Shown one piece after another: positions 7,849 through 12,760 of a stretch of DNA of 12,760 nucleotides. Position numbers and translations under genes: made by a program. This stretch comes from Gammaproteobacteria bacterium (GTDB taxonomy: Bacteria > Pseudomonadota > Gammaproteobacteria > Pseudomonadales > Cellvibrionaceae). The stretch lies in assembly GCA_021151835.1 (NCBI GenBank), contig JAGKWO010000069.1:1-12760 (forward strand). Reading direction: 5' to 3'. The first letter of the stretch is position 1. Every line of letters starts with the position of its first letter. Under the pieces are notes generated by a model. The model saw only the letters and a program-made list of their open reading frames with translations. It did no database searches and was not told the origin of the DNA.

Positions 7849-7890
7849 ATGGTAAAAACTTGCCGCTGCCACCGAATTGACATGGATCAA
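7849..7890 (-). promoter_or_regulatory. Anr/FNR-type box and -10 element for hemN
   Basis: TTGACATGGATCAA (7877-7890) matches the FNR/Anr consensus TTGAT-N4-ATCAA with one mismatch. On the minus strand TACCAT (7854-7849) matches the -10 consensus at 4 of 6 positions. If transcription begins at 7842, the box centre (7883.5) is exactly at -41.5, the class II activator position. hemN is a known Anr/FNR target in pseudomonads and relatives. The start site itself is inferred. Confidence 0.7.
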
Positions 7891-7893
7891 GCC

Positions 7894-7899
7894 TATAAT
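7894..7899 (+). promoter_or_regulatory. Consensus -10 element for the divergent oxygenase gene
   Basis: A perfect TATAAT lies 57 bases before the chosen ATG at 7956, implying a start near 7906. No good -35 is seen at 16-18 bases upstream. TTGACA at 7877-7882 is too close (11 bases) and instead belongs to the Anr box, whose centre would lie near -22 of this promoter. That position suits repression. Confidence 0.45.
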
Positions 7900-7955
7900 G
7901 CCTGCCGCGACTGATGATGCCTCATTCTGATAACCTCCCTTTAATGGAATCCCCC

Positions 7956-8588
7956 ATGACCAATGCTTCTTCATCAACCCAGGCGAGGATGCCCTTGGAA
8001 AACAGATACGATGAGATAGCCGATGCCCTTGCTGGCCCAGGTTTTATTGTTATCGATGGCGGTTTTCCCGAGTCGCTCACCCAGGGTTTGGTGGATTCGA
8101 TTAATGATCGCGCCAACCAGTTGCAGCGGGCGGGCATCGGCCGTGAAGGCGATTACCAGGTGAATGACGCGGTGCGCGGTGATGCCATCCAATGGTTGGA
8201 ACCGGGGGATTGGGCTGTCACAGAATTTTTATCTGCCATGGATAAACTTCGGTCCGCGTTGAATGAGCGTCTCTTCCTGGGATTGTTTGACTACGAGGCG
8301 CATTTCGCCAGTTATGCCCCGGGCAGCTACTATAAAAAGCACCGGGATGCCTTTCGGGGTAAGCCCGGGCGCAAATTGTCGAGCGTGTTTTATCTGAATC
8401 CAGGCTGGGATTTATCGGCAGGTGGTGAATTGGTGCTCTATGATGAAGCAGGGGAACAGGAGTTAATTCGTATTGCACCAGAATGCGGCAGGCTGATCCT
8501 CTTCCTGAGCGAAGACTTTCCCCACGAGGTATTGCCCGCGCGCGCGCAACGCCAAAGCATCGCCGGTTGGTTTCGCATTCAAGCCTAG
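7956..8588 (+). CDS. 2-oxoglutarate/Fe(II) prolyl hydroxylase-like oxygenase (PHD type)
   Basis: About 210 residues from the ATG at 7956. The in-frame ATG at 7914 has no ribosome site and would lie about 8 bases from the predicted transcript start. ATG 7989 is preceded by AGGCGAGG and is another option. The C-terminal half is a double-stranded beta-helix of the prolyl 4-hydroxylase superfamily. HRD at 129-131 gives H129 and D131, PHEV at 189-192 gives H190 (iron ligands), and R199 in RQSIAGWF is the expected 2-oxoglutarate-binding arginine. SSVFYLNPGWDLSAGGEL at 142-159 strongly resembles animal HIF prolyl hydroxylases and the Pseudomonas PHD protein, which hydroxylates elongation factor Tu. 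A similar target is plausible but not shown here. Activity needs O2, which makes its pairing with anaerobic hemN striking. Confidence 0.87.
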   Translation: MTNASSSTQARMPLENRYDEIADALAGPGFIVIDGGFPESLTQGLVDSINDRANQLQRAGIGREGDYQVNDAVRGDAIQWLEPGDWAVTEFLSAMDKLRSALNERLFLGLFDYEAHFASYAPGSYYKKHRDAFRGKPGRKLSSVFYLNPGWDLSAGGELVLYDEAGEQELIRIAPECGRLILFLSEDFPHEVLPARAQRQSIAGWFRIQA

Positions 8589-8924
8589 GGTTTCCACGAA
8601 GAGCGGGGCTTATCAGCCTAATTTATGATTATTTTTAGGCGATAAATCCTTTTGAATTTTTATTAGGGCGGCTAAACAGTCTGGGGCGCAATGGGCGCGC
8701 ATGGCGGCGGTAATGCGTGAATGGGGCGCGCTTGGCAGTTGGCAATGCTTTTGCAAGAGCTGGGGTGTAGCTTGCTGGAATTCTGCCGGGATGGGAGAAA
8801 GGGAAACCAGGGATGCGTGTTCAGCAAGCACTATATGATGCCCACGTGAAAACAATAATTACAAACAACGAAACACGCTCAGAGAATACGCAAAGCGAGG
8901 CCGCGCATGCTTAAGGAAGTCACC
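8589..8924. other. Intergenic region, no confident gene
   Basis: This 336-base gap separates the oxygenase from the ATP-grasp gene. No intrinsic terminator is evident after the oxygenase. A TATGAT (8834-8839) could be a -10 for the downstream operon but has no convincing -35. The only longer open frame is on the minus strand (8613-8855) and is listed separately at low confidence. The last 90 bases are A-rich and lead into the AAGGAAG ribosome site. Confidence 0.5.
8613..8855 (-). CDS. Doubtful small ORF, unknown
   Basis: An 80-codon minus-strand frame that begins with TTG; an internal GTG at 8831 is another possible start. Neither has a clear ribosome site. The protein has four histidines and prolines near the middle, two cysteines (RAHCAPDC) and a mildly amphipathic C-terminal helix, but no family is recognised. 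Codon choice (GCC, CGC, CAA) is not unlike the neighbours. It could equally be chance openness of intergenic DNA. Confidence 0.2.
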   Translation of the reverse strand: MFSRGHHIVLAEHASLVSLSPIPAEFQQATPQLLQKHCQLPSAPHSRITAAMRAHCAPDCLAALIKIQKDLSPKNNHKLG

Positions 8925-10379
8925 ATGAGTGAAATGAAAATAGACTGGCAGGATTATCACTCCGGTCATTTCTACGATGAATTAATAAGCGCGCCCGGTA
9001 ATCCCCGACCTGAAACCAAACACCTCGCCCAATACCTGGCTTCATTGTCTGGCGAGGAATTGCAGGAGCGCAAACTCTCTGCCGAACTCGCCATCAAAAC
9101 CATGGGTATATCTTTCACGGTATACAGTGATGCGGGCAACATCGACCGCGAATGGCCGTTTGATATTATCCCGCGCATTATTCCGCAACGCGAATGGCAA
9201 AAAACCGAGCGTGGATTAATCCAGCGGTTGACAGCCCTGAATTTATTTATCAACGATATCTACAACGACCAGAAAATTATCAAAGACAAGGTGGTCCCGT
9301 CTTACCTGTTTGAGGATTCGGTCAATTTCCGCAAAGAGTGCATGGGCATGAAGCCCGCTTACGGCGTCTGGTCCCATATTTGTGGCAGCGATTTGATTCG
9401 CGACAACAATGGGGAATTCTTTGTATTGGAAGATAACTTGCGCGTGCCCTCCGGCGTTTCCTATATGTTGGAAAATCGCAAAGTCACCAAACGTGTATTT
9501 CCTGAGTTGTTTGAAAACCACAAGATTGTCCCGGTCACTGATTACCCCAACCAATTATTCGATACCCTGGCTTCGCTCTCGCCACGTAAATCGGATCGCC
9601 CCGAAATTGTGGTGCTCACCCCCGGCATTTATAACTCGGCCTATTTCGAGCACTCCTACCTGGCGCAGCAAATGGGTGTGGAATTAGTGGAAGGCAATGA
9701 CCTGGTGGTGGATAGCGACGATTGCGTTTATATGCGCAGCATCGACGGCTTAAAACGCGTGGATGTTATCTATCGCCGCATTGACGACTTATTTCTCGAC
9801 CCGGAAATGTTCAACCCGGAATCTGTCCTGGGTGTGCGCGGTTTAATGCGCGCCTGGCTGAAAGGAAATGTCGCACTCGCCAATGCGCCGGGTGCAGGTG
9901 TTGCGGATGACAAGGTGATCTACACCTACGTGCCGGAGATGATCAAATATTACCTGGGTGAAGAACCCATACTTCCCAATGTGCCCAGCTATTTGTGCGT
10001 GGATAAAAAGCAGTGCGATTACGTGCTCGCCAACCTGGATAAATTAGTCGTCAAGCCCGCCAATGAATCCGGCGGTTACGGCATGATTATCGGGCCGCAA
10101 GCGAGTAAACGGGAACTGGAAGAATTCGCCCTGCGCATCAAAGCTAATCCGCGCAATTACATGGCACAGCCACTTATTTCATTATCGACAGCGCCGATCC
10201 TCACCAACGGCAACGCTGAACCGCGCCACATCGACTTACGGCCTTTTGTGTTGCAAGGCAAGGACCATTGTGTAACACCTGGTGGCTTGACTCGTGTCGC
10301 CATGCGCAAGGGCTCTTATGTGGTGAACTCATCGCAAGGCGGTGGCAGCAAAGATACCTGGATTGTGGTGGAGGACTAA
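8925..10379 (+). CDS. Circularly permuted type 2 ATP-grasp protein
   Basis: 484 residues from the ATG at 8925, preceded by AAGGAAG (8913-8919) with 5-base spacing. The in-frame ATG at 8907 lies upstream of that site. Family hallmarks (former DUF404/DUF407): PFDIIPRIIP at 78-87, a central GSDLIRDNNGEFFVLEDNLRVPSGVSY region at about 154-180, and a later VVKPANESGGYGM segment that supplies the ATP-grasp lysine and glycine-rich loop in permuted order. The C-terminus has RHIDLRPFVLQG and PGGLTRVA. ATP-grasp enzymes join a carboxylate to an amine through an acyl phosphate. This family is predicted, from gene context in published comparative work, to be an amidoligase making small peptides or peptide tags. 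The alpha-E gene starts 2 bases after the stop, so the two are translationally close and one operon. Confidence 0.92.
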   Translation: MSEMKIDWQDYHSGHFYDELISAPGNPRPETKHLAQYLASLSGEELQERKLSAELAIKTMGISFTVYSDAGNIDREWPFDIIPRIIPQREWQKTERGLIQRLTALNLFINDIYNDQKIIKDKVVPSYLFEDSVNFRKECMGMKPAYGVWSHICGSDLIRDNNGEFFVLEDNLRVPSGVSYMLENRKVTKRVFPELFENHKIVPVTDYPNQLFDTLASLSPRKSDRPEIVVLTPGIYNSAYFEHSYLAQQMGVELVEGNDLVVDSDDCVYMRSIDGLKRVDVIYRRIDDLFLDPEMFNPESVLGVRGLMRAWLKGNVALANAPGAGVADDKVIYTYVPEMIKYYLGEEPILPNVPSYLCVDKKQCDYVLANLDKLVVKPANESGGYGMIIGPQASKRELEEFALRIKANPRNYMAQPLISLSTAPILTNGNAEPRHIDLRPFVLQGKDHCVTPGGLTRVAMRKGSYVVNSSQGGGSKDTWIVVED

Positions 10380-10381
10380 GT

Positions 10382-11350
10382 ATGTTGTCTCGTGTTGCAG
10401 AACGTATTTATTGGTTGGGCCGTTACATGGAGCGCAGTGAAAACACTGCGCGCTTGGTCAACGTTAACTCCAACCTTTTATTGGATTTGCCCAGTGGTGT
10501 GCGCGTGGGTTGGGGGTCCTTGATCGATATCAGCGGAACCCGTAGTTACTTTGAAAAAGACACGCGCGGAGCGGATGAAAAAACCGTGGTACATTTTATC
10601 CTCGCGGATAAAGATAACCCCGCCTCGCTAATTAATTCACTCAGCTTTGCACGGGAAAATTCGCGCATTACTCGCGAAATAATGCCCATGGAAGCATGGG
10701 AACTCATTAACGATTTATATCACTACATTCGTGAACGCGTGGACAAAATGACCTCGCGCCGCGACCGCAACATTATTTTATTGCACGTCATCAACAGCGT
10801 GCAGCAATTCACCGGCTTGCTAGCAGGGTGCATGAGCCACAACGACGCTTACGACTTAATCCGTATTGGCCGCAATCTGGAGCGCGCGGACATGAGTACC
10901 CGGATCGTGGATGTGGGCCTGGTAAATTTGTTGCCCCATTTATCTATCGGCGGCACTGAAATACTGGAACCCTACGACAATATTTTATGGATGAGTGTGC
11001 TGCGTTCCCTCAGCGCCTACCAAATGTATCGCCAGCACGTGCGCGACCGGGTTAACGCCAATGCAGTAGTAACTTTTCTGCTGCAAAATGAAGATTTCCC
11101 GCGCGCCGTTGCCCACTGTCTGAAACAACTGGAACAATGTTTATGGGGATTGCCCAACAGCGAAAAAGTCCTCGCCGCGATTGTGAATATCCAGCAAAAA
11201 TTAGCAGAAGCCGATCTGGATGAACTCCTGCAATCCGGTTTGCACGAATATATCGACGAATTGCAATTGGAAATCGGCAACCTCCATTTCAAAATCGCCG
11301 AAACCTGGTTCCTGCCGGTCGTTATGGCCCAGGAACAAAAATCTGCCTGA
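10382..11350 (+). CDS. Alpha-E domain protein (former DUF403)
   Basis: 322 residues. The start MLSRVAERIYWLGRYMERSENTARL is the family's usual N-terminus and fixes the ATG at 10382, two bases after the ATP-grasp stop codon. A longer in-frame opening from 10268 overlaps the ATP-grasp gene and is not used. The protein is all-helical, with conserved WELINDLYHYI, GRNLERADMSTRIVDVG and SVLRSLSAYQMYR segments. Alpha-E proteins occur almost always next to circularly permuted ATP-grasp genes. Their biochemical role is unknown, but they are thought to act with the ligase. There is no signal peptide, so the pair is cytoplasmic. The transglutaminase-like gene that commonly follows is not present here. 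Confidence 0.93.
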   Translation: MLSRVAERIYWLGRYMERSENTARLVNVNSNLLLDLPSGVRVGWGSLIDISGTRSYFEKDTRGADEKTVVHFILADKDNPASLINSLSFARENSRITREIMPMEAWELINDLYHYIRERVDKMTSRRDRNIILLHVINSVQQFTGLLAGCMSHNDAYDLIRIGRNLERADMSTRIVDVGLVNLLPHLSIGGTEILEPYDNILWMSVLRSLSAYQMYRQHVRDRVNANAVVTFLLQNEDFPRAVAHCLKQLEQCLWGLPNSEKVLAAIVNIQQKLAEADLDELLQSGLHEYIDELQLEIGNLHFKIAETWFLPVVMAQEQKSA

Positions 11351-11357
11351 TGTAACC

Positions 11358-11379
11358 GTGCCGGTAAAAACACCGGCAC
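11358..11379 (+). repeat. Perfect 8-bp inverted repeat after alpha-E gene
   Basis: GTGCCGGT (11358-11365), a 6-base A-rich loop and ACCGGCAC (11372-11379). It begins 7 bases after the stop codon. It lacks a T tract, so by itself it is not an intrinsic terminator. It may protect the transcript end or assist the terminator 32 bases further on. Confidence 0.6.
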
Positions 11380-11410
11380 CACCCGCTTGCGTGTTGTCTC
11401 TCTGAGACCT

Positions 11411-11433
11411 GGCCCGTTGTTCGGGCCTTTTTT
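11411..11433 (+). terminator. Intrinsic terminator of the ATP-grasp/alpha-E operon
   Basis: GGCCCG (11411-11416), loop TTGTT, CGGGCC (11422-11427) and six T (11428-11433). It marks the end of the GC-richer chromosomal block; sequence to the right is of accessory type. Confidence 0.88.
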
Positions 11434-11583
11434 ATTTCCCTCATCGTTGGGCGTATTCTTCTCTTATCACTTAACCCAGCCATAAGTTCCAAGTCGCTAC
11501 GGCTGGTTTTCTATCGGCTACGTGCAGCTGCTAGCCCTATGACGTCATTTTTGCTGCAGACACCCCTGCAGTAAGCATTTTGA
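11434..11583. other. Junction sequence between core operon and accessory segment
   Basis: No intact gene is seen. CCAGCC (11475-11480) and GGCTGG (11500-11505) form an inverted repeat with a 19-base loop. CTGCAG occurs twice, at 11554-11559 and 11566-11571. One frame from 11537 (reading PYDVIFAADTPAVSI) might be the frameshifted continuation of the fragment at 11584-11790. Stops at 11572 and 11581 close the fragment's own frame. Confidence 0.4.
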
Positions 11584-11790
11584 TGCGACTTTGTTGGTAT
11601 TGGTGCTGAAAATTTCAAGTTTGCCAATGCTGGAGGTTTAGGTGCTACTATTTGGCATGAGACCCAGCATGCATCCGATTTCTTTCATGATGGTGATTTA
11701 TCTCACGCACATCACGCAACGATATACGGTGCCGCAATTAATTTGGAGGGGCACTCCAACACAATAAGGAACATAAAAGCTGGCAAATAA
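11584..11790 (+). pseudogene. 3' remnant of a gene with HExxH motif (possible toxin tip)
   Basis: Reading from just after the TGA at 11581 gives 68 codons to the TAA at 11788-11790, with no ATG or GTG and no TTG before the motif. This is therefore the tail of a broken gene rather than a complete one. The peptide has a small-residue stretch (NAGGLGAT), then IWHETQHASDFF, where HETQH fits the zinc-metallopeptidase HExxH pattern. A His-rich segment (LSHAHHATIYGAA) and LEGHS follow and could give a third ligand. Gene tails like this are common as displaced C-terminal toxin domains of Rhs or other polymorphic toxins. Two genes for small exported proteins follow, where immunity genes would be expected. 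No upstream toxin body is present, so the toxin idea is inference. Confidence 0.5.
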
Positions 11791-11814
11791 CGAATGCAAG
11801 TGCATATTCCAGTG

Positions 11815-11844
11815 TTGCTGAAAATTTTGAAATCTAGCTATATA
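11815..11844 (+). promoter_or_regulatory. Possible promoter for the small exported-protein genes
   Basis: TTGCTG (11815-11820), an 18-base AT-rich spacer and TATATA (11839-11844) give a moderate sigma-70 match about 50 bases before the ATG at 11893. In such AT-rich DNA chance matches are common. Confidence 0.3.
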
Positions 11845-11892
11845 TACGTTGTAAAAGTTCTGCGTATGGTCTTAATTATTGGGAGAAATGAT

Positions 11893-12348
11893 ATGCGGAA
11901 TAATTTCTTTGTGATTTTGTGTTTTTTCCTTTCATTGAAGGTTTGTGCGGAAAACGAAAAGATATTGCTTGCAGTGGAAGGGAAGGATTTTGGGGTTCTG
12001 GTGTATGTAATCAATACAACTTCGAATGCGGTTAATATAAAAAACACTTTGAATTTGCGTGGCAAAGGTTCCTCTCTCTCGCCAATATCGTTGTTGGTAA
12101 GAGACGGAAGTGGAACCCCATACAGTCAAGTGATGGTTGTTGATTCAGTCGATGAAGTTAACTGTCTAAGGTTAAGGCCCAACGCTATTCACGGGACAGT
12201 ATATAAACATGAGTATATAAAAAAGATGTTTCATCTTGATCCTGGGATCTATTACGTTAAGGCAACTTATAACGATGTTCTTTGCGAAAAGGAAAATTCG
12301 GAGTCAATAAAAGACGTAGAATCCGAGTGGATCAAAATAAAAATTTAA
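11893..12348 (+). CDS. Small exported protein, unknown family (candidate immunity protein)
   Basis: 151 residues from the ATG at 11893, chosen because GGGAG (11881-11885) lies 7 bases upstream and the signal peptide starts here. An extension to 11794 has no ribosome site. Residues 1-19 are a signal peptide (FFVILCFFLSLKVCA, cleavage after A19), so the product should be periplasmic or secreted; no proper lipobox is seen. The mature part alternates short strands (LVYVINTTSNAVNI, ISLLVRD, PGIYYVKATYND), suggesting a beta-sandwich. C91 and C131 could form a disulfide. No family is recognised. AT-rich codon use unlike the chromosomal genes to the left suggests transfer. It lies just after the HExxH remnant and 29 bases before another exported protein, a layout seen for immunity genes, but this role is inferred. 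Confidence 0.72.
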   Translation: MRNNFFVILCFFLSLKVCAENEKILLAVEGKDFGVLVYVINTTSNAVNIKNTLNLRGKGSSLSPISLLVRDGSGTPYSQVMVVDSVDEVNCLRLRPNAIHGTVYKHEYIKKMFHLDPGIYYVKATYNDVLCEKENSESIKDVESEWIKIKI

Positions 12349-12377
12349 GAAAAACCCCGGCAGATGGAGAGCTTTTA

Positions 12378-12692
12378 ATGCGAATTAGTCAACCTTTTAG
12401 GTTACTTCTGGGCTCAATCACTATAATATTTTTCTATTCAGTATCAGCTTCTGAAATGGAAACAGAAATAATTGACAATTGTTATGGGACATATTGGGCG
12501 ACAGATAAGGCTTGTAGCTCATATTTATCTGCTCGTTGTGACAGCGATTCATACGATCACATGTATCTGTGTGCTAGTGCAGTTGAAGGTTCAGGATTAA
12601 AGGATATGTATCCAAAAGTTTTAGCCAATTTAAAAAAAATGAAGCAGTCCGAAAGTCTCTGTGATCCCCTCCGCGAATATCGGACACCTTAG
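12378..12692 (+). CDS. Small Cys-rich exported protein, 3' end replaced by IS insertion
   Basis: 104 codons from the ATG at 12378, with GGAGAG (12366-12371) 6 bases upstream. A further in-frame opening to 12282 overlaps the previous gene and would bury the signal peptide. Residues 1-24 form a signal peptide (LLLGSITIIFFYSVSA). The mature region holds C35, C46, C54 and C65, likely paired in the periplasm, then a Lys-rich helix. Only about 94 residues are original. From codon 95 onward (CDPLREYRTP, stop TAG) the frame reads into the terminal repeat of an IS3-type element that begins near 12662. The natural C-terminus is therefore lost, and the gene is probably a broken or altered allele. Family not recognised. 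AT-rich, and in an operon with the preceding gene. Confidence 0.68.
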   Translation: MRISQPFRLLLGSITIIFFYSVSASEMETEIIDNCYGTYWATDKACSSYLSARCDSDSYDHMYLCASAVEGSGLKDMYPKVLANLKKMKQSESLCDPLREYRTP

Positions 12693-12760
12693 AAACTGAG
12701 TAAACTTACTCCAGAGGTGATCCATGAGCAAGAAACCAACCCCAAAAGAGAACAAGAAGT
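12662..12760 (+). mobile_element. IS3-family insertion sequence, left end (runs off window)
   Basis: The terminal sequence starts TGATCCCCTCCGCG at 12662 and contains ATATCGGACACC. It begins TG, as IS3-family ends do. From memory, the left end of E. coli IS3 has the same order of blocks: TGATC, ATA-x-x-GGACAC, GAGTAAACT, CAGAGGTGA, then the orfA ATG. All blocks occur here at matching spacing. The inverted repeat is about 27 bases. The right end, orfB and target duplication are outside the window. Confidence 0.75.
12724..12760 (+). CDS. IS3-family transposase OrfA, N-terminus only
   Basis: ATG at 12724 with the strong site AGAGGTGA about 4 bases upstream. Twelve codons are visible (MSKKPTPKENKK), basic as expected before the helix-turn-helix of OrfA. 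The gene is cut by the window edge. Identification rests on position within the IS left end rather than on the short peptide. Confidence 0.6.
   Translation, partial: MSKKPTPKENKK

Noticed and set aside
7877..7899. TTGACA plus TATAAT as a complete promoter
   Set aside because: The spacer is only 11 bases; TTGACA is better explained as half of the Anr/FNR-like box.
7819..7977. 53-codon N-terminal extension of hemN
   Set aside because: It crosses the Anr box and the divergent gene; the family N-terminus begins at 7818.
10268..10381. Extension of the alpha-E frame into the ATP-grasp gene
   Set aside because: The family start MLSRVAERIYWLGRYMERSE is at 10382; the extension is an overlapping shadow frame.
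1..12760. tRNA, rRNA, CRISPR array or riboswitch
   Set aside because: No cloverleaf, rRNA-like block, regularly spaced repeats or recognisable aptamer was found on reading.

Overview
The window looks like chromosome of a Gram-negative gammaproteobacterium that lives on polysaccharides. Support comes from a TonB-dependent outer-membrane receptor, a HemN of gammaproteobacterial type, an Anr/FNR-like box and moderately GC-rich genes. The gene mix resembles Cellvibrio and its relatives, but that placement is from general familiarity and was not tested by a search.

Positions 1-6383 form a sugar-uptake and catabolism locus. A divergent MFS permease (5' part only) faces a ROK-family transcription regulator. 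The regulator is followed by a leaderless clan GH-J glycoside hydrolase (GH32/GH68-like), a TonB-dependent receptor and a ROK fructokinase. This suggests a fructose-containing glycoside such as sucrose or a short fructan. It would enter through the TonB receptor and the MFS permease, be split in the cytoplasm, and the fructose be phosphorylated. Two related dyads (CACAGTG core), each lying between the -35 and -10 elements of the MFS/regulator promoter and the TonB-receptor promoter, are the best candidates for the regulator's operators. A strong terminator separates the receptor from the fructokinase.

Positions 6415-8588 hold hemN (oxygen-independent haem synthesis, minus strand) and, divergently, a PHD-type prolyl-hydroxylase-like 2-oxoglutarate/Fe(II) oxygenase. 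One Anr/FNR-like box lies exactly where it could activate hemN (-41.5) and block the oxygenase promoter, so the pair may be a reciprocal oxygen switch.

Positions 8925-11350 carry a two-gene operon of a circularly permuted ATP-grasp protein and an alpha-E protein. This is the core of a predicted amidoligase/peptide-synthesis system, here without the usual transglutaminase partner. It ends at a hairpin plus an intrinsic terminator.

From about 11434 to the right edge the sequence becomes AT-rich and accessory. It has a decayed 3' end of a gene with an HExxH metallopeptidase-like motif and no start codon, possibly an orphan polymorphic-toxin tip. Two small exported proteins of unknown family follow. 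The second is cut by the left end of an IS3-family insertion sequence, whose first ORF begins at 12724 and runs off the window.
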